Assembly: GCF_013114625.1 (NCBI RefSeq)
Contig: NZ_VTXD01000005.1
Span: forward strand, 110,081-174,080
Length of the DNA: 64,000 bases
Direction of reading: 5' to 3'
Origin: Vibrio sp. 99-70-13A1
GTDB lineage: Bacteria; Pseudomonadota; Gammaproteobacteria; Enterobacterales; Vibrionaceae
Shown: positions 37,556 to 46,255 of the stretch, in pieces
Layout of the letters: every line of letters begins with the position of its first letter
Position numbering within the stretch: the stretch's first letter is position 1
Program-made: the position numbers and the translations under genes
The notes under the pieces: generated by a model
What the model saw: the letters and a program-made list of their open reading frames with translations, nothing else
What the model was told of the DNA's origin: nothing
Database searches by the model: none

Positions 37556-39729
37556 GCATACCATCGAACATCTCACGCCTTAATGTCATAGCGTTGTCTA
37601 AGTGGGCACTTGTCGGACTAATTTTGGTCAATGCACTCTTCGTAACTGCCGCTTTAGCGAACACTGAGAATACAAACCCTACTAGCCAAAATTCAGACCT
37701 ATTTTCTGATGCCGTTCAAGTTGGTGATTTAATTCAAGTAAATGTTCCAGGTGAATCAACGCTAAACAAAGGTTTCCAAGTTGATAAACGAGGTCGAATC
37801 ACCTTACCTGAAGTAGGCGGAATTTTTGTTGCAGGTTACGATAACGAGCAACTTAACCGTGTCGTATTAGACGCTCTAAGCACTACTTTTCGAGATCTTT
37901 CTAACGCCTCTGTTTTTGTTAAAGAACAACAAATTTTAATTTCTGTTCAAGGCTATGTAGAGCAGCCTGGTGAATATACATTGGCACAAGGCTCAAGTAT
38001 TCAAATGGCTCTACATGCTGCTGGAGGGCTACGTGCTGGTGCACAATTAGATAAACTATTGCTAAAGCGTGGAGCAGTAAAAAAAGAATTCAATTACAAA
38101 CGTTTTCTAGATTCAGGCAATGATGATGTTTTACCTGAGTTACAGTCATTAGACTCTTTATTTGTACCAGCCTCCCCTTTAGTTGGGAATATCGAACAAG
38201 AATTTGATGCATCTAAACTTGCCAATTCAGGTGACAGTGCCGATTCTCGAAGTTCTATCAAAGTCTTTGGTGAGGTTAATGCACCTGGCTCATTTTCATT
38301 CAATGAAAAAACAGATCTTGTTGATGTGTTGATGCGTTCAGGTGGCGTGACTCGCTATGCAGGTGTTGAGCAAATTCGCGTTATTTCGAACAACACGCCC
38401 ACTCTATTCAATCTAAAACAGTACTTAGATAGTGGTGATACAAGCTTACTGCCAACTCTACTTCCGGGTTCAACCATTTTTGTTCCTAAGCAGGAAGAAG
38501 AAATTAAGTCTGGTGCAAACACGGTTTATATCATGGGCGAGGTTGCTGAACCGGGTGCTTATGAAGGAAAAAAAGGCGCAACCTTCATGGATATCCTTGC
38601 AAATGCTGGTGGTCCAACACGGTTTGCTGAGTCTCGCCAAATTCGTGTCATCAAAGCCAATGGTCGCGTGCTGAAATTCGACTTAACCGCATACACTGAA
38701 GGTTTAAAAGGCGCGAACCCTCCTGGTATTCAAGCCGGTGACGCGATTTTCGTTCCTGAAAAAACAGACATGAATGAGAAGTCATGGTTAAAAATCTCAC
38801 CAGATAGAGCAGTGAATGTGATTGGGGAAGTTGTAAGACCTGGAAGAATAGAATGGTCAGATGAAATGGACTTGATGGACTTACTTGCACATGTTGGCGG
38901 CCCGACTTTACGAGCAGACACCACAAAAATCGAAGTTGTCACCAGCAGAAAGTTAACCGTTTTCAATCTTGATGATTACATCCGAAATGGCGCTCCAAGA
39001 GATCAACTGCCGTTTGTTAATGCAGGTGCAATCATTCGAGTACATGATTTACCACAAGATCCGTCTGACAATAAATCTCAATGGGTACGTCAAAGTTCTG
39101 ATGCTTCAATCTACATATTTGGTCAAGTCAACGCTCCGGGTCGTTACCGATTTACCAAAGACATGCACTTCCTCGATATATTATCAGCCGCAGACGGACC
39201 AACAAAAGATGCAGATATACACAATATTCGAATCACTCATCGAGATAAGAGCTATTCAAAAGTTAGCAAATTAAACTTGTCACTGTATTTCGAAACAGGC
39301 GATGAATCTTTACTTCCAAATGTGACAACCGGCGACACCATCTACATCCCGGAAAAAGACAAAAATTGGCTAGACCGCTCAAAAGAATCGACAGTCCGAG
39401 TACTAGGAGCCGTCAATAACCCTGGTCGATACGTATTTAATGACAACATGACCGTACTGGATATTTTAGCGGAGGCTGGCGGCCCTAGAGAAAATGCTTA
39501 CCTTGAGAAAATAACAGTAGTCAATATGTCTTGCTGCCAAGGTCAAGCTCGTACTTTTGACCTTATTGAATTCAGTAAAACAGCAAACATCTATCACCTT
39601 CCAGTGCTTCGTGCAGGAGATACGATATTCATTCCAGACCGTCGTGACAGCTTTCTTGAAAAAGCACGCGTTGGTCTAGAAGACATTCTAAGGTTAACCA
39701 CCACCATCGTACTAATAGGGGCATTGTAA
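37552..39729 (+). CDS. Polysaccharide export protein with multiple SLBB domains, SypC-like
   Basis: This 725-residue protein has an export signal (about 17-36, ending ALA) and a Poly_export (Wza-like) domain around 52-130 ('VGDLIQVNVPGESTLN'). Six SLBB repeats follow, each with a 'V.GEVN.PG' strand and a 'D.L..AGGPT' helix. The C-terminus ends in a hydrophobic 'LTTTIVLIGAL'. Such proteins form the outer-membrane exit for capsule or biofilm polysaccharide. Overlaps at both ends (ATGA with the OmpA gene, TAATG with the CpsD-like gene) show a tight operon. Six SLBB domains is many; Wza has two. Confidence 0.9.
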   Translation: MSIPSNISRLNVIALSKWALVGLILVNALFVTAALANTENTNPTSQNSDLFSDAVQVGDLIQVNVPGESTLNKGFQVDKRGRITLPEVGGIFVAGYDNEQLNRVVLDALSTTFRDLSNASVFVKEQQILISVQGYVEQPGEYTLAQGSSIQMALHAAGGLRAGAQLDKLLLKRGAVKKEFNYKRFLDSGNDDVLPELQSLDSLFVPASPLVGNIEQEFDASKLANSGDSADSRSSIKVFGEVNAPGSFSFNEKTDLVDVLMRSGGVTRYAGVEQIRVISNNTPTLFNLKQYLDSGDTSLLPTLLPGSTIFVPKQEEEIKSGANTVYIMGEVAEPGAYEGKKGATFMDILANAGGPTRFAESRQIRVIKANGRVLKFDLTAYTEGLKGANPPGIQAGDAIFVPEKTDMNEKSWLKISPDRAVNVIGEVVRPGRIEWSDEMDLMDLLAHVGGPTLRADTTKIEVVTSRKLTVFNLDDYIRNGAPRDQLPFVNAGAIIRVHDLPQDPSDNKSQWVRQSSDASIYIFGQVNAPGRYRFTKDMHFLDILSAADGPTKDADIHNIRITHRDKSYSKVSKLNLSLYFETGDESLLPNVTTGDTIYIPEKDKNWLDRSKESTVRVLGAVNNPGRYVFNDNMTVLDILAEAGGPRENAYLEKITVVNMSCCQGQARTFDLIEFSKTANIYHLPVLRAGDTIFIPDRRDSFLEKARVGLEDILRLTTTIVLIGAL

Positions 39730-40418
39730 TGACTATATCTGCAACCCATGCTGAAATTGAGCAGCTTTACCTTGCTTCTGAGTTAAATGAGCATAAATCA
39801 ATTTGTGTCACGGCATGCCATTCAGGTGACGGCGTAACCTCTGTAGCCGCGGCATTAGCAGAGCGTTACCTGCTTGCTGGTCACTCTACCTTGTATGTTG
39901 ACTTAAACTTATTCAACCCAGCATTTAAAGACGTAAATGTGCTGCACGAGCCTGATGGCGAACACTTAATTGAACATGTTGAAACAAACCGCATGTTTGT
40001 TGGTGTTCCAGCCCCACGCCAAGCGTCAACACAACTTGCCTATAAAGATCCGACAACCTTGTCTAAAGTTATAAGCCAATGGTTAGGGAATTATGATCGA
40101 GTGATTGTTGATACTTCCCCTATCTTAAATATCAATAAAGGCAATATTCCAGCCCAAAGTGTAGCAAGTGCCTGTGATACAACCTTATTAGTCGTTGCTT
40201 ATGGCGAAACATCAACTCATCATTTAGAACAAGCTAAGTCATTATTATCAGGCACTTCTATTAACTTGATGGGTGCAATCATGAATATGAAACATACCCC
40301 TAGCTTTTCTCAAGAGCTTACTCGCCAAATCAACAAAGCTTGGTTTCTTCCAAGAAAAGTACGCACCAGTTTAATAAGTAAACTAGTCAGAAATGAATTT
40401 CTCAATTTACCCATTTAA
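39729..40418 (+). CDS. CpsD/CapB-like ATPase-fold protein with altered P-loop, SypD-like
   Basis: This 229-residue protein has the BY-kinase/MinD fold of exopolysaccharide regulators. The P-loop reads CHSGDGVTS (about 30-38), so Val36 replaces the lysine of the usual GEGKS. The A' motif is 'YVDLNLFNPA' in place of D-A-D-L-R-x-P, and Walker B is 'VIVDTSPIL'. ATP binding may therefore be weak or absent. The usual C-terminal tyrosine cluster is missing. It follows the exporter with a one-base overlap and holds the place of SypD. No Wzc-type membrane activator domain is encoded here. Confidence 0.84.
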   Translation: MTISATHAEIEQLYLASELNEHKSICVTACHSGDGVTSVAAALAERYLLAGHSTLYVDLNLFNPAFKDVNVLHEPDGEHLIEHVETNRMFVGVPAPRQASTQLAYKDPTTLSKVISQWLGNYDRVIVDTSPILNINKGNIPAQSVASACDTTLLVVAYGETSTHHLEQAKSLLSGTSINLMGAIMNMKHTPSFSQELTRQINKAWFLPRKVRTSLISKLVRNEFLNLPI

Positions 40419-40519
40419 TTTACAACAAGATCTTCACAATTACTGAAAAAGTCGCATACTCATAGAATAATAAGAGTCAGTAAACATTAGAAAAATATCA
40501 ATGATAGAAGGAATTTACA

Positions 40520-40948
40520 TTGAATAATTTTAACCAAGAAAGTAAACAACACCCTTTAGCTCAAACCGAAACTGGCTTAAGTATCGAAAGATCAGCTGAA
40601 TTGGTTGATGAGCAAATTCTGCAGCAAATGATCATCGACACCTCAGCAGAAATCATTCCTATGCTTATTGAGCATTATGTTGAAGAATCAACCACCCGGT
40701 TGGAAAACATCGTTCAAGCAGCCCAAAATAAAGACCAAGAAACTTTAGAGTTTGAGACTCATACTCTTGGCAGTACTTCACTCGCACTCGGTAACCATGC
40801 TTTATCCTTAGCGGCCAGAAAAATTGAACGCTTGTGTCTTGAAAAACAATATTCCACGGCATTTCCGCTTGTTGAAGAGCTCAAAACATTAGCCGACGAG
40901 TCTATTAATGCGCTGATTATACGGAAAAATGAAGGCTTCTCTTCTTAA
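40520..40948 (+). CDS. Free-standing histidine phosphotransfer (Hpt) protein
   Basis: The 142-residue product is a four-helix Hpt domain with the phospho-acceptor His81 in 'LEFETHTLGSTSLALGNHAL'. It has no kinase, receiver or membrane part. Translation likely begins at TTG 40520, with AAGGA seven bases upstream. Its neighbour is a SypG-like response regulator, so relay from Hpt to that receiver is the natural inference. In V. fischeri the phosphodonor for SypG is the Hpt domain of the hybrid kinase SypF, encoded at the equivalent place. Confidence 0.85.
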   Translation: MNNFNQESKQHPLAQTETGLSIERSAELVDEQILQQMIIDTSAEIIPMLIEHYVEESTTRLENIVQAAQNKDQETLEFETHTLGSTSLALGNHALSLAARKIERLCLEKQYSTAFPLVEELKTLADESINALIIRKNEGFSS

Positions 40949-41133
40949 GTGCAATAGCCTGCCACTTAGTACTGACATTTCAAACAGATAGACTCTTTCA
41001 TCCTTATTTTTATCTATATAAGAAACAGTGTTAAGCAAACTATGCGCAAGCTAACATATAAAGTGGTTATGCATTGATGAGCAAAGGTCACTATGCTATT
41101 GGTTGGTTAGGATAAGTTTCAAAGGAATTGTCA

Positions 41134-42816
41134 ATGCGTCCAAAAGTACTATTAGTAGAAGACTCAACGTCCCTTGCCATATTATATAAGCAGTACGTCA
41201 AAGATGAACCCTATGACATCTTCCACGTAGAGACCGGAAAAGAAGCGAAAACCTTCATTGAAAGGCACGCTCCTCAACTGGTCATTTTAGATCTCAAATT
41301 GCCTGATATGCCGGGCGAAGAAGTACTCGACTGGATATCAGAAAGTGAAATTCCTACTGCGGTGATCATCGCGACTGCTCATGGTTCTGTAGATATTGCC
41401 GTGAGTCTCATTCAGCGTGGTGCTGAAGATTTCCTAGAAAAACCTATTCAAGCTGATCGCCTAAAAACCTCTGTTGCTCTTCATCTAAAACGAGCAAAAC
41501 TAGAACATCTCGTAGACGACATTCAAACTAAATTCGACCGCCAAAAATTTCATAACTTCATTGGTTCTTGTTTACCGATGCAAGCGGTATATAAAACCAT
41601 TGATGCTGTAGCCCCAACGACTGCCAGCGTTTTCATCAATGGTGAAAGTGGTACCGGTAAAGAAGTGTGTGCAGAAGCCATTCACCAAGAAAGTCAGCGC
41701 AGAGATAAGCCATTTGTTGCGATTAACTGCGGTGCAATACCAAGAGATCTGATGGAGAGTGAGATCTTTGGTCATGTAAAAGGGGCATTTACTGGCGCAA
41801 CGACAGACCGCAAAGGTGCTGCAATGCAAGCTCACGGAGGAACGCTTTTCCTTGATGAGTTATGCGAAATGGAATTGGAGATGCAAAAGAAACTGCTCCG
41901 ATTCCTACAAACAGGCACTTTCACTCCACTAGGTGGAAGCCGTGAGTTAAAAGTTGATGTTCGAATTATCTGTGCAACGAACCGCGATCCTCTTGTTGAA
42001 GTAGAAGAAGGTCGTTTCCGTGAAGATTTGTATTATCGCGTACATGTGGTGCCAATTGAAATGCCGCCACTTCGTGATAGAGGAAGCGACATAGTCACGC
42101 TGGCTAGCCACTTTCTGAAAGTTTACGCTAAGCAAGACAAGAAGAAATTCAAGTCGATAGATAAAGAAACGCAATCAATTCTAAAGCGTTACCCTTGGCC
42201 TGGTAATGTGCGTCAATTACAAAATGTCATTCGCAACATCGTGGTTTTGAACAATGAAAGCAGTGTCTCAAAAGACATGATTCCACCGCCTATCAATCGC
42301 GTGAAAACAAGCTCTACGCCTAAACTAAGTTCTGCGGTTACCTCTGAAGTGAAGTCTGTAGCTCAGGCGATACCTGAGCCAACAGCAAGTGTTACCGAAC
42401 CAGTACAAGCGCATAATTCTTTGCAAGAGAACGACGTTTTAAAAAACAATAACACTTTACAAGCACATAACTCTTCACAAACAGACAACTCTTCACAAAC
42501 AGATAGCTCTTCACAAGAAAACAGTTCTTTGCAAATAGGCAATTCAGAACAGGGGTTTCAAGGTTCTAATTCAGCCACCGCAGATACACCACAACATTCA
42601 GGAGATAGCGTTACAGGAACAGCGTCTAATATTTTGATGACTCCGAATGGACAAATACGTCCTATGTGGAAAATAGAAAGAGAAGCGATTCAAAATGCGA
42701 TCCACCACTGTGATGGGAATGTATTGAATGCTGCAGTGTTATTAGAACTGAGTCCATCAACGGTTTATCGTAAGAAGCAAGCTTGGGAATCTGACGATGA
42801 GCTCAGCCAAGCCTAA
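41134..42816 (+). CDS. Sigma-54-dependent response regulator, SypG/LuxO-like
   Basis: This 560-residue activator has a receiver (Asp53 in 'LVILDLKLPDMPGEE'), an AAA+ domain with Walker A GESGTGKE (170-177) and GAFTGA (217-222), and a Fis-type C-terminus ('GNVLNAAVLLELSPSTVYRK'). The ATG at 41134 has AAAGGA seven bases upstream. Receiver and AAA+ sequence resemble LuxO and SypG. Between AAA+ and the DNA-binding domain is a long linker of about 130 residues, which includes seven tandem hexapeptides coded by 18-bp repeats (42415-42540). It probably activates the sigma-54 promoter before the STAS gene. It overlaps the glycosyltransferase by 20 bases. Confidence 0.92.
   Translation: MRPKVLLVEDSTSLAILYKQYVKDEPYDIFHVETGKEAKTFIERHAPQLVILDLKLPDMPGEEVLDWISESEIPTAVIIATAHGSVDIAVSLIQRGAEDFLEKPIQADRLKTSVALHLKRAKLEHLVDDIQTKFDRQKFHNFIGSCLPMQAVYKTIDAVAPTTASVFINGESGTGKEVCAEAIHQESQRRDKPFVAINCGAIPRDLMESEIFGHVKGAFTGATTDRKGAAMQAHGGTLFLDELCEMELEMQKKLLRFLQTGTFTPLGGSRELKVDVRIICATNRDPLVEVEEGRFREDLYYRVHVVPIEMPPLRDRGSDIVTLASHFLKVYAKQDKKKFKSIDKETQSILKRYPWPGNVRQLQNVIRNIVVLNNESSVSKDMIPPPINRVKTSSTPKLSSAVTSEVKSVAQAIPEPTASVTEPVQAHNSLQENDVLKNNNTLQAHNSSQTDNSSQTDSSSQENSSLQIGNSEQGFQGSNSATADTPQHSGDSVTGTASNILMTPNGQIRPMWKIEREAIQNAIHHCDGNVLNAAVLLELSPSTVYRKKQAWESDDELSQA
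42415..42540 (+). repeat. Seven tandem 18-bp repeats inside the SypG-like gene
   Basis: Seven in-frame 18-bp units code for NSLQEN, DVLKNN, NTLQAH, NSSQTD, NSSQTD, SSSQEN and SSLQIG. The fourth and fifth differ by a single base. They extend the interdomain linker without touching either functional domain. Confidence 0.85.
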
Positions 42817-44011
42817 TTTAGAATCAGACACTCACTCCAATGTAGGGGCTCATTCCAGTTTGAGCTCACATAATCGTTCTGCATTGGAAGCTGAACTTGA
42901 ATCCGCACCGAACAACTCTGATAGAAAAAATGCTGAACACAGCGAAGCTAATTCCCATTCCATTCATATTAATGAAATCTGGCTGTTCTTAGACAGCCAA
43001 ATATTCGGAGGCATTGAAGCTCACGTATTAGAACTCGCCCAAGGACTATTAACCTTCAAAAAATCGGTTCGCGTCGTTCTGCTGACTCAATATTCACCAG
43101 AGCCGGCAATCATAGCTAAATTGAATGAAATCAACGTCCCCTACTCTTATTTAGCTGATTTATCACCTCAATACACTTCTTCATTCCATCAATTAAAATC
43201 AGCCTGTGATAAATACTGCCCAAGCTTAATTCACGCGCATGGCTACAAAGCGAGTCTGATAAGCAAATGGGGCAAACTGTTCGCCAAAAGTAAGCTCAAA
43301 CAATTATCAACTTATCACGCAGGTGAAACACCTAAAGGAAAAGTCTGGCTCTATGACTTCATTGACCGTTACTCTAGCTTTCTATCCAATCATTCCCTTG
43401 TAGTAAGCCATAAAATTCAGCAAAAAGTGCCAAGCAAATCATCACTCTTGAATAATTTCGTTACTCTTCCCTCGTCCGAACTTGCCAGTAACCAGCAACA
43501 AAGAAAGCATCATAGAAAACAAATTGGTTTTGTCGGGCGATTAAGCCATGAAAAAGCCGCAGATCGCTTTCTTACGCTTGCGTCATTATCTCCTGAGTAC
43601 TCATTCCATTTGTTTGGAGATGGTCCAGAGCGTAACGCCTTACAAAACCAGAAGCCAGACAACCTTATATTCCATGGTCATCAAACTGATATGAGTAAAG
43701 TGTGGTCACAAATAGATGTGTTGGTTATTCCATCCCGGTATGAGGGTTTGCCAATGGCGGCTCTAGAAGCAATGGCACGTGGTATTCCTGTTATAGCAAT
43801 GGCGGTAGGAAATTTACCTAGCCTTATCCATCATGAGAACAATGGCTTTATTGCACATGATGAATCAGAAATGCACCAATTGCTGGTTGCTTGGTTTGCG
43901 TTAGCAGAAGAAGAAAGAAGTCAGATAGGCGAAAATGCTCAACGCACCATAAAACAAGATTACTCGCCACAAGCCGTCATCCCTCAGCTTTTAAGTTGCT
44001 ACCAACTTTAA
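42797..44011 (+). CDS. GT4-family glycosyltransferase, SypH-like
   Basis: This 404-residue GT-B enzyme transfers a sugar from a nucleotide donor in polysaccharide synthesis. After about 58 Ser/Asn-rich residues with no fold, the acceptor half begins 'INEIWLFLDSQIFGGIEAHV' and the donor half has 'IGFVGRLSHEKAADRF' and 'VIPSRYEGLPMAALEAMARG' (the E-x7-E site). There is no membrane span. It overlaps the 3' end of the regulator gene by 20 bases. The odd N-terminal tail may mean that true translation begins further in, but no better ribosome site is obvious. A terminator follows and no other glycan gene is present. Confidence 0.88.
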   Translation: MSSAKPNLESDTHSNVGAHSSLSSHNRSALEAELESAPNNSDRKNAEHSEANSHSIHINEIWLFLDSQIFGGIEAHVLELAQGLLTFKKSVRVVLLTQYSPEPAIIAKLNEINVPYSYLADLSPQYTSSFHQLKSACDKYCPSLIHAHGYKASLISKWGKLFAKSKLKQLSTYHAGETPKGKVWLYDFIDRYSSFLSNHSLVVSHKIQQKVPSKSSLLNNFVTLPSSELASNQQQRKHHRKQIGFVGRLSHEKAADRFLTLASLSPEYSFHLFGDGPERNALQNQKPDNLIFHGHQTDMSKVWSQIDVLVIPSRYEGLPMAALEAMARGIPVIAMAVGNLPSLIHHENNGFIAHDESEMHQLLVAWFALAEEERSQIGENAQRTIKQDYSPQAVIPQLLSCYQL

Positions 44012-44055
44012 TAAATTCTCTTCAGATAAAGCCGTTCAGTGGAAACAGAACCAAA

Positions 44056-44082
44056 AAACCGAATGCATATTACATTCGGTTT
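44056..44082. terminator. Bidirectional terminator, glycosyltransferase / NUDIX-PAP2
   Basis: The stem AAACCGAATG / CATTCGGTTT has a 7-base loop with A-rich left and T-rich right flanks. It closes the syp-like operon. Confidence 0.85.
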
Positions 44083-44112
44083 CTTATCAATAAACACAAC
44101 TAGATTTCGGTT

Positions 44113-45555
44113 CTAGACAGTTTTATTACTTGCTTTCACTGCGACACATCCAATTAAGATGAGTAAAGGAAACCTCACTGTTTCAACAATTAACGACCCA
44201 ATGCCGCTATAAGCAATGTAACCACCAGCAACGCTTATCAAGAAGTTAATCAGTAACAATAAAGCGATAACCCCAATCATAAAATTAAACGGGACAGCTT
44301 TAGCCAGCAATTGCCCTTTAAGTAGGGTTATAGTGCCAGAAATAGTTATCAGCATCGCTAGCCAAAAAGTAAACGTAGGCAACGGCCATATAACGGTCAA
44401 TATCACTGTTAGCAATGTAAGCCCCCACCAGATAGCCTTAGAACTTAGTAACTCACTGACATTAACGTCAGGCTTGCTATCTAACCGCACAATATGCCAC
44501 GTACCTAAACCACCTAAAATGGCACCCATTGCTATGTCACTTAGAAATGAACTGCCAGAATAGGTTTTAAAGATGGTGATCCAAACTAAACCTACTGCTA
44601 AATAAATCCATGCTTTTGTATCTGATAGCTTTTTCAATTTCCAAATAACTAATGAACCCAAGCTCACCCATAAAGTTGCCACTAAGCTTGGAAAACTATA
44701 ACCAGTACTGTCCACCAGTTTTAAAGACGGGATATAAGCATGAGGTCTAGGAAAACCAAAACCTTGATGTGCGATCAAGCTTAGCAATGTAACGGCTACT
44801 AAAGTAAATCCAAACTTTAAAGCGAACGATCGACCGAAATACCAAGCAACCATTGGAATAACAACAATAAACAACCAAGGTTTTAATAACTGGTCGGTAG
44901 ATAAAATCAAGTTAGAAACCGCAGCCGGTAGTGATTGAATGACCGTTTGAAACCCTTTGATTCCGCTCAACTCAGCTTGGTGAATTTTTGGTGCTGCTCC
45001 AATAAGCTCATCAACATAAGTCACTGGCTGCTCACTCGCGTTACCAAACATTTCAGACACTCTTCCCCATTCATCAGGGTATCGATATTGCTCTGGGACG
45101 ATAGCATTTGGTTCAATAAGCATTGCTCTGCTTACTTCTACCCCATAATGAGGTGCGAACCAGATAGGAAGCTCAAAACCGCCCAGCTCATTTCTATGTT
45201 GAAAACTAATAATTTCAGAGTCTGAGACACAATCAAAAACAACTGCGCCGTCGGTGTAACCTAAAACATGACCAACAGTCACAGCCAGCCCGGCTTCTTC
45301 CCAAGTTTCACGTTGGGCTGCAATTGATGCTGGCTCACCAGGAGTGATGGTTCCTCCAGGAAGAGACAGCTGCCCTGTAATGAGCTCATCAACAATGAGT
45401 ATCTGATTATCGGCGCGGACTAAACAAAGTGCGCCTTTGATATGATCGGGAAGCAAGTCATCTGCAGTAACGGAAAACGCACTAAAAAGAGAAAGTAAAA
45501 TTATGAAACAAAAACGAGAAAACAATACATTCACCAACAAAGAAATAGAAAACAA
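44113..45555 (-). CDS. NUDIX hydrolase fused to PAP2-like membrane domain
   Basis: This 480-residue fusion has a signal peptide (ending about 'FSVTADD'). The NUDIX domain has a complete box, 'GGTITPGEPASIAAQRETWEEAG' in two parts (G-x5-E-x7-RE-x2-EE-x-G, about 67-89). About eight membrane spans with a PAP2-like arrangement follow. Of the PAP2 motifs, FPRPHAY keeps Arg-Pro, but PSGH has become PSLV and the SR-x5-H-x3-D site reads SGSSFLSDIAMG. Both catalytic histidines are thus missing. The NUDIX part would act outside the cytoplasm. The frame starts with TTG at 45555 and no strong ribosome site is visible, so the exact start is unsure. Confidence 0.82.
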   Translation of the reverse strand: MFSISLLVNVLFSRFCFIILLSLFSAFSVTADDLLPDHIKGALCLVRADNQILIVDELITGQLSLPGGTITPGEPASIAAQRETWEEAGLAVTVGHVLGYTDGAVVFDCVSDSEIISFQHRNELGGFELPIWFAPHYGVEVSRAMLIEPNAIVPEQYRYPDEWGRVSEMFGNASEQPVTYVDELIGAAPKIHQAELSGIKGFQTVIQSLPAAVSNLILSTDQLLKPWLFIVVIPMVAWYFGRSFALKFGFTLVAVTLLSLIAHQGFGFPRPHAYIPSLKLVDSTGYSFPSLVATLWVSLGSLVIWKLKKLSDTKAWIYLAVGLVWITIFKTYSGSSFLSDIAMGAILGGLGTWHIVRLDSKPDVNVSELLSSKAIWWGLTLLTVILTVIWPLPTFTFWLAMLITISGTITLLKGQLLAKAVPFNFMIGVIALLLLINFLISVAGGYIAYSGIGSLIVETVRFPLLILIGCVAVKASNKTV

Positions 45556-45595
45556 ACCGAGTGTAATAAAATAAACTGTACGTGGCTCTTTATGT

Positions 45596-46069
45596 TTAAC
45601 GCAACGACTTTCTCATCCATTGAATATGAGGAATGAACCCCATTTTTTGATAAAAGTGCTTGGCAGGTGAATTAAAATCCCAGACTTCGACAAAGACTTG
45701 CTGAACACCATAATCGTCAAATGTACGCTCTAGCTTTTCAAAAAGAGATTCAGCAATGGACTCTTTTCTGTAATCCGGTAAGACATAAAGCTCATCAATA
45801 CTTCCCATCTGTACTGGCTTGCTCACTGTAGAAATGAGTTCACAAAAGTGCCCAGTCACAAACCCCACAATCAATTCCCCTTTTAAAGCGACGTAAACAA
45901 TGCATTCCGGATCGTCTAAGTATCGAGCAATGCTTTTTTCCTGCTCAATTTCTTCTGCGGTTTTGAAATGTTCAGGGCTTGCTAAGTGGTGATGATGGTG
46001 CAACTCAAACATCAATTCATTTAGCTGCTCTAAATCTTTATGTTGAGCGGCACGTAGGGTGAGATCCAT
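45596..46069 (-). CDS. GNAT family N-acetyltransferase
   Basis: This 157-residue acetyltransferase transfers acetyl from acetyl-CoA to an unknown amine. The acetyl-CoA site is in 'SIDELYVLPDYRKESIAESLFEKLE', although the usual R/Q-x-x-G-x-G/A loop is altered to RKESIA. 'SPAKHFYQKMGFIPH' is the typical C-terminal strand and helix. The N-terminus has a natural run of five histidines (about 24-28). It is transcribed toward the NUDIX-PAP2 gene with about 40 bases between. Confidence 0.85.
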   Translation of the reverse strand: MDLTLRAAQHKDLEQLNELMFELHHHHHLASPEHFKTAEEIEQEKSIARYLDDPECIVYVALKGELIVGFVTGHFCELISTVSKPVQMGSIDELYVLPDYRKESIAESLFEKLERTFDDYGVQQVFVEVWDFNSPAKHFYQKMGFIPHIQWMRKSLR

Positions 46070-46199
46070 ACAAATAAACTTCTTAAATCAGATAAATACG
46101 TAAGTAGATTGTAGTGTACTGATACAGCGTTTCTAAACAAGCAATTAGCTGTTTTCCTTTAGAGCATTTTTTCGTTTAGAGTCTTAAGAGTTTATGAAG

Positions 46200-46228
46200 A
46201 AAACGGTCGCACTGCTGGCGACCGTTTT
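46200..46228 (-). terminator. Terminator of the prp operon
   Basis: The stem AAAACGGTCGC / GCGACCGTTTT has a 7-base loop and lies just beyond the prpE stop. Read on the minus strand it ends in a T-rich stretch. Confidence 0.82.
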
Positions 46229-46255
46229 AATAAAGAGCATGTTATTTAAAACAAG

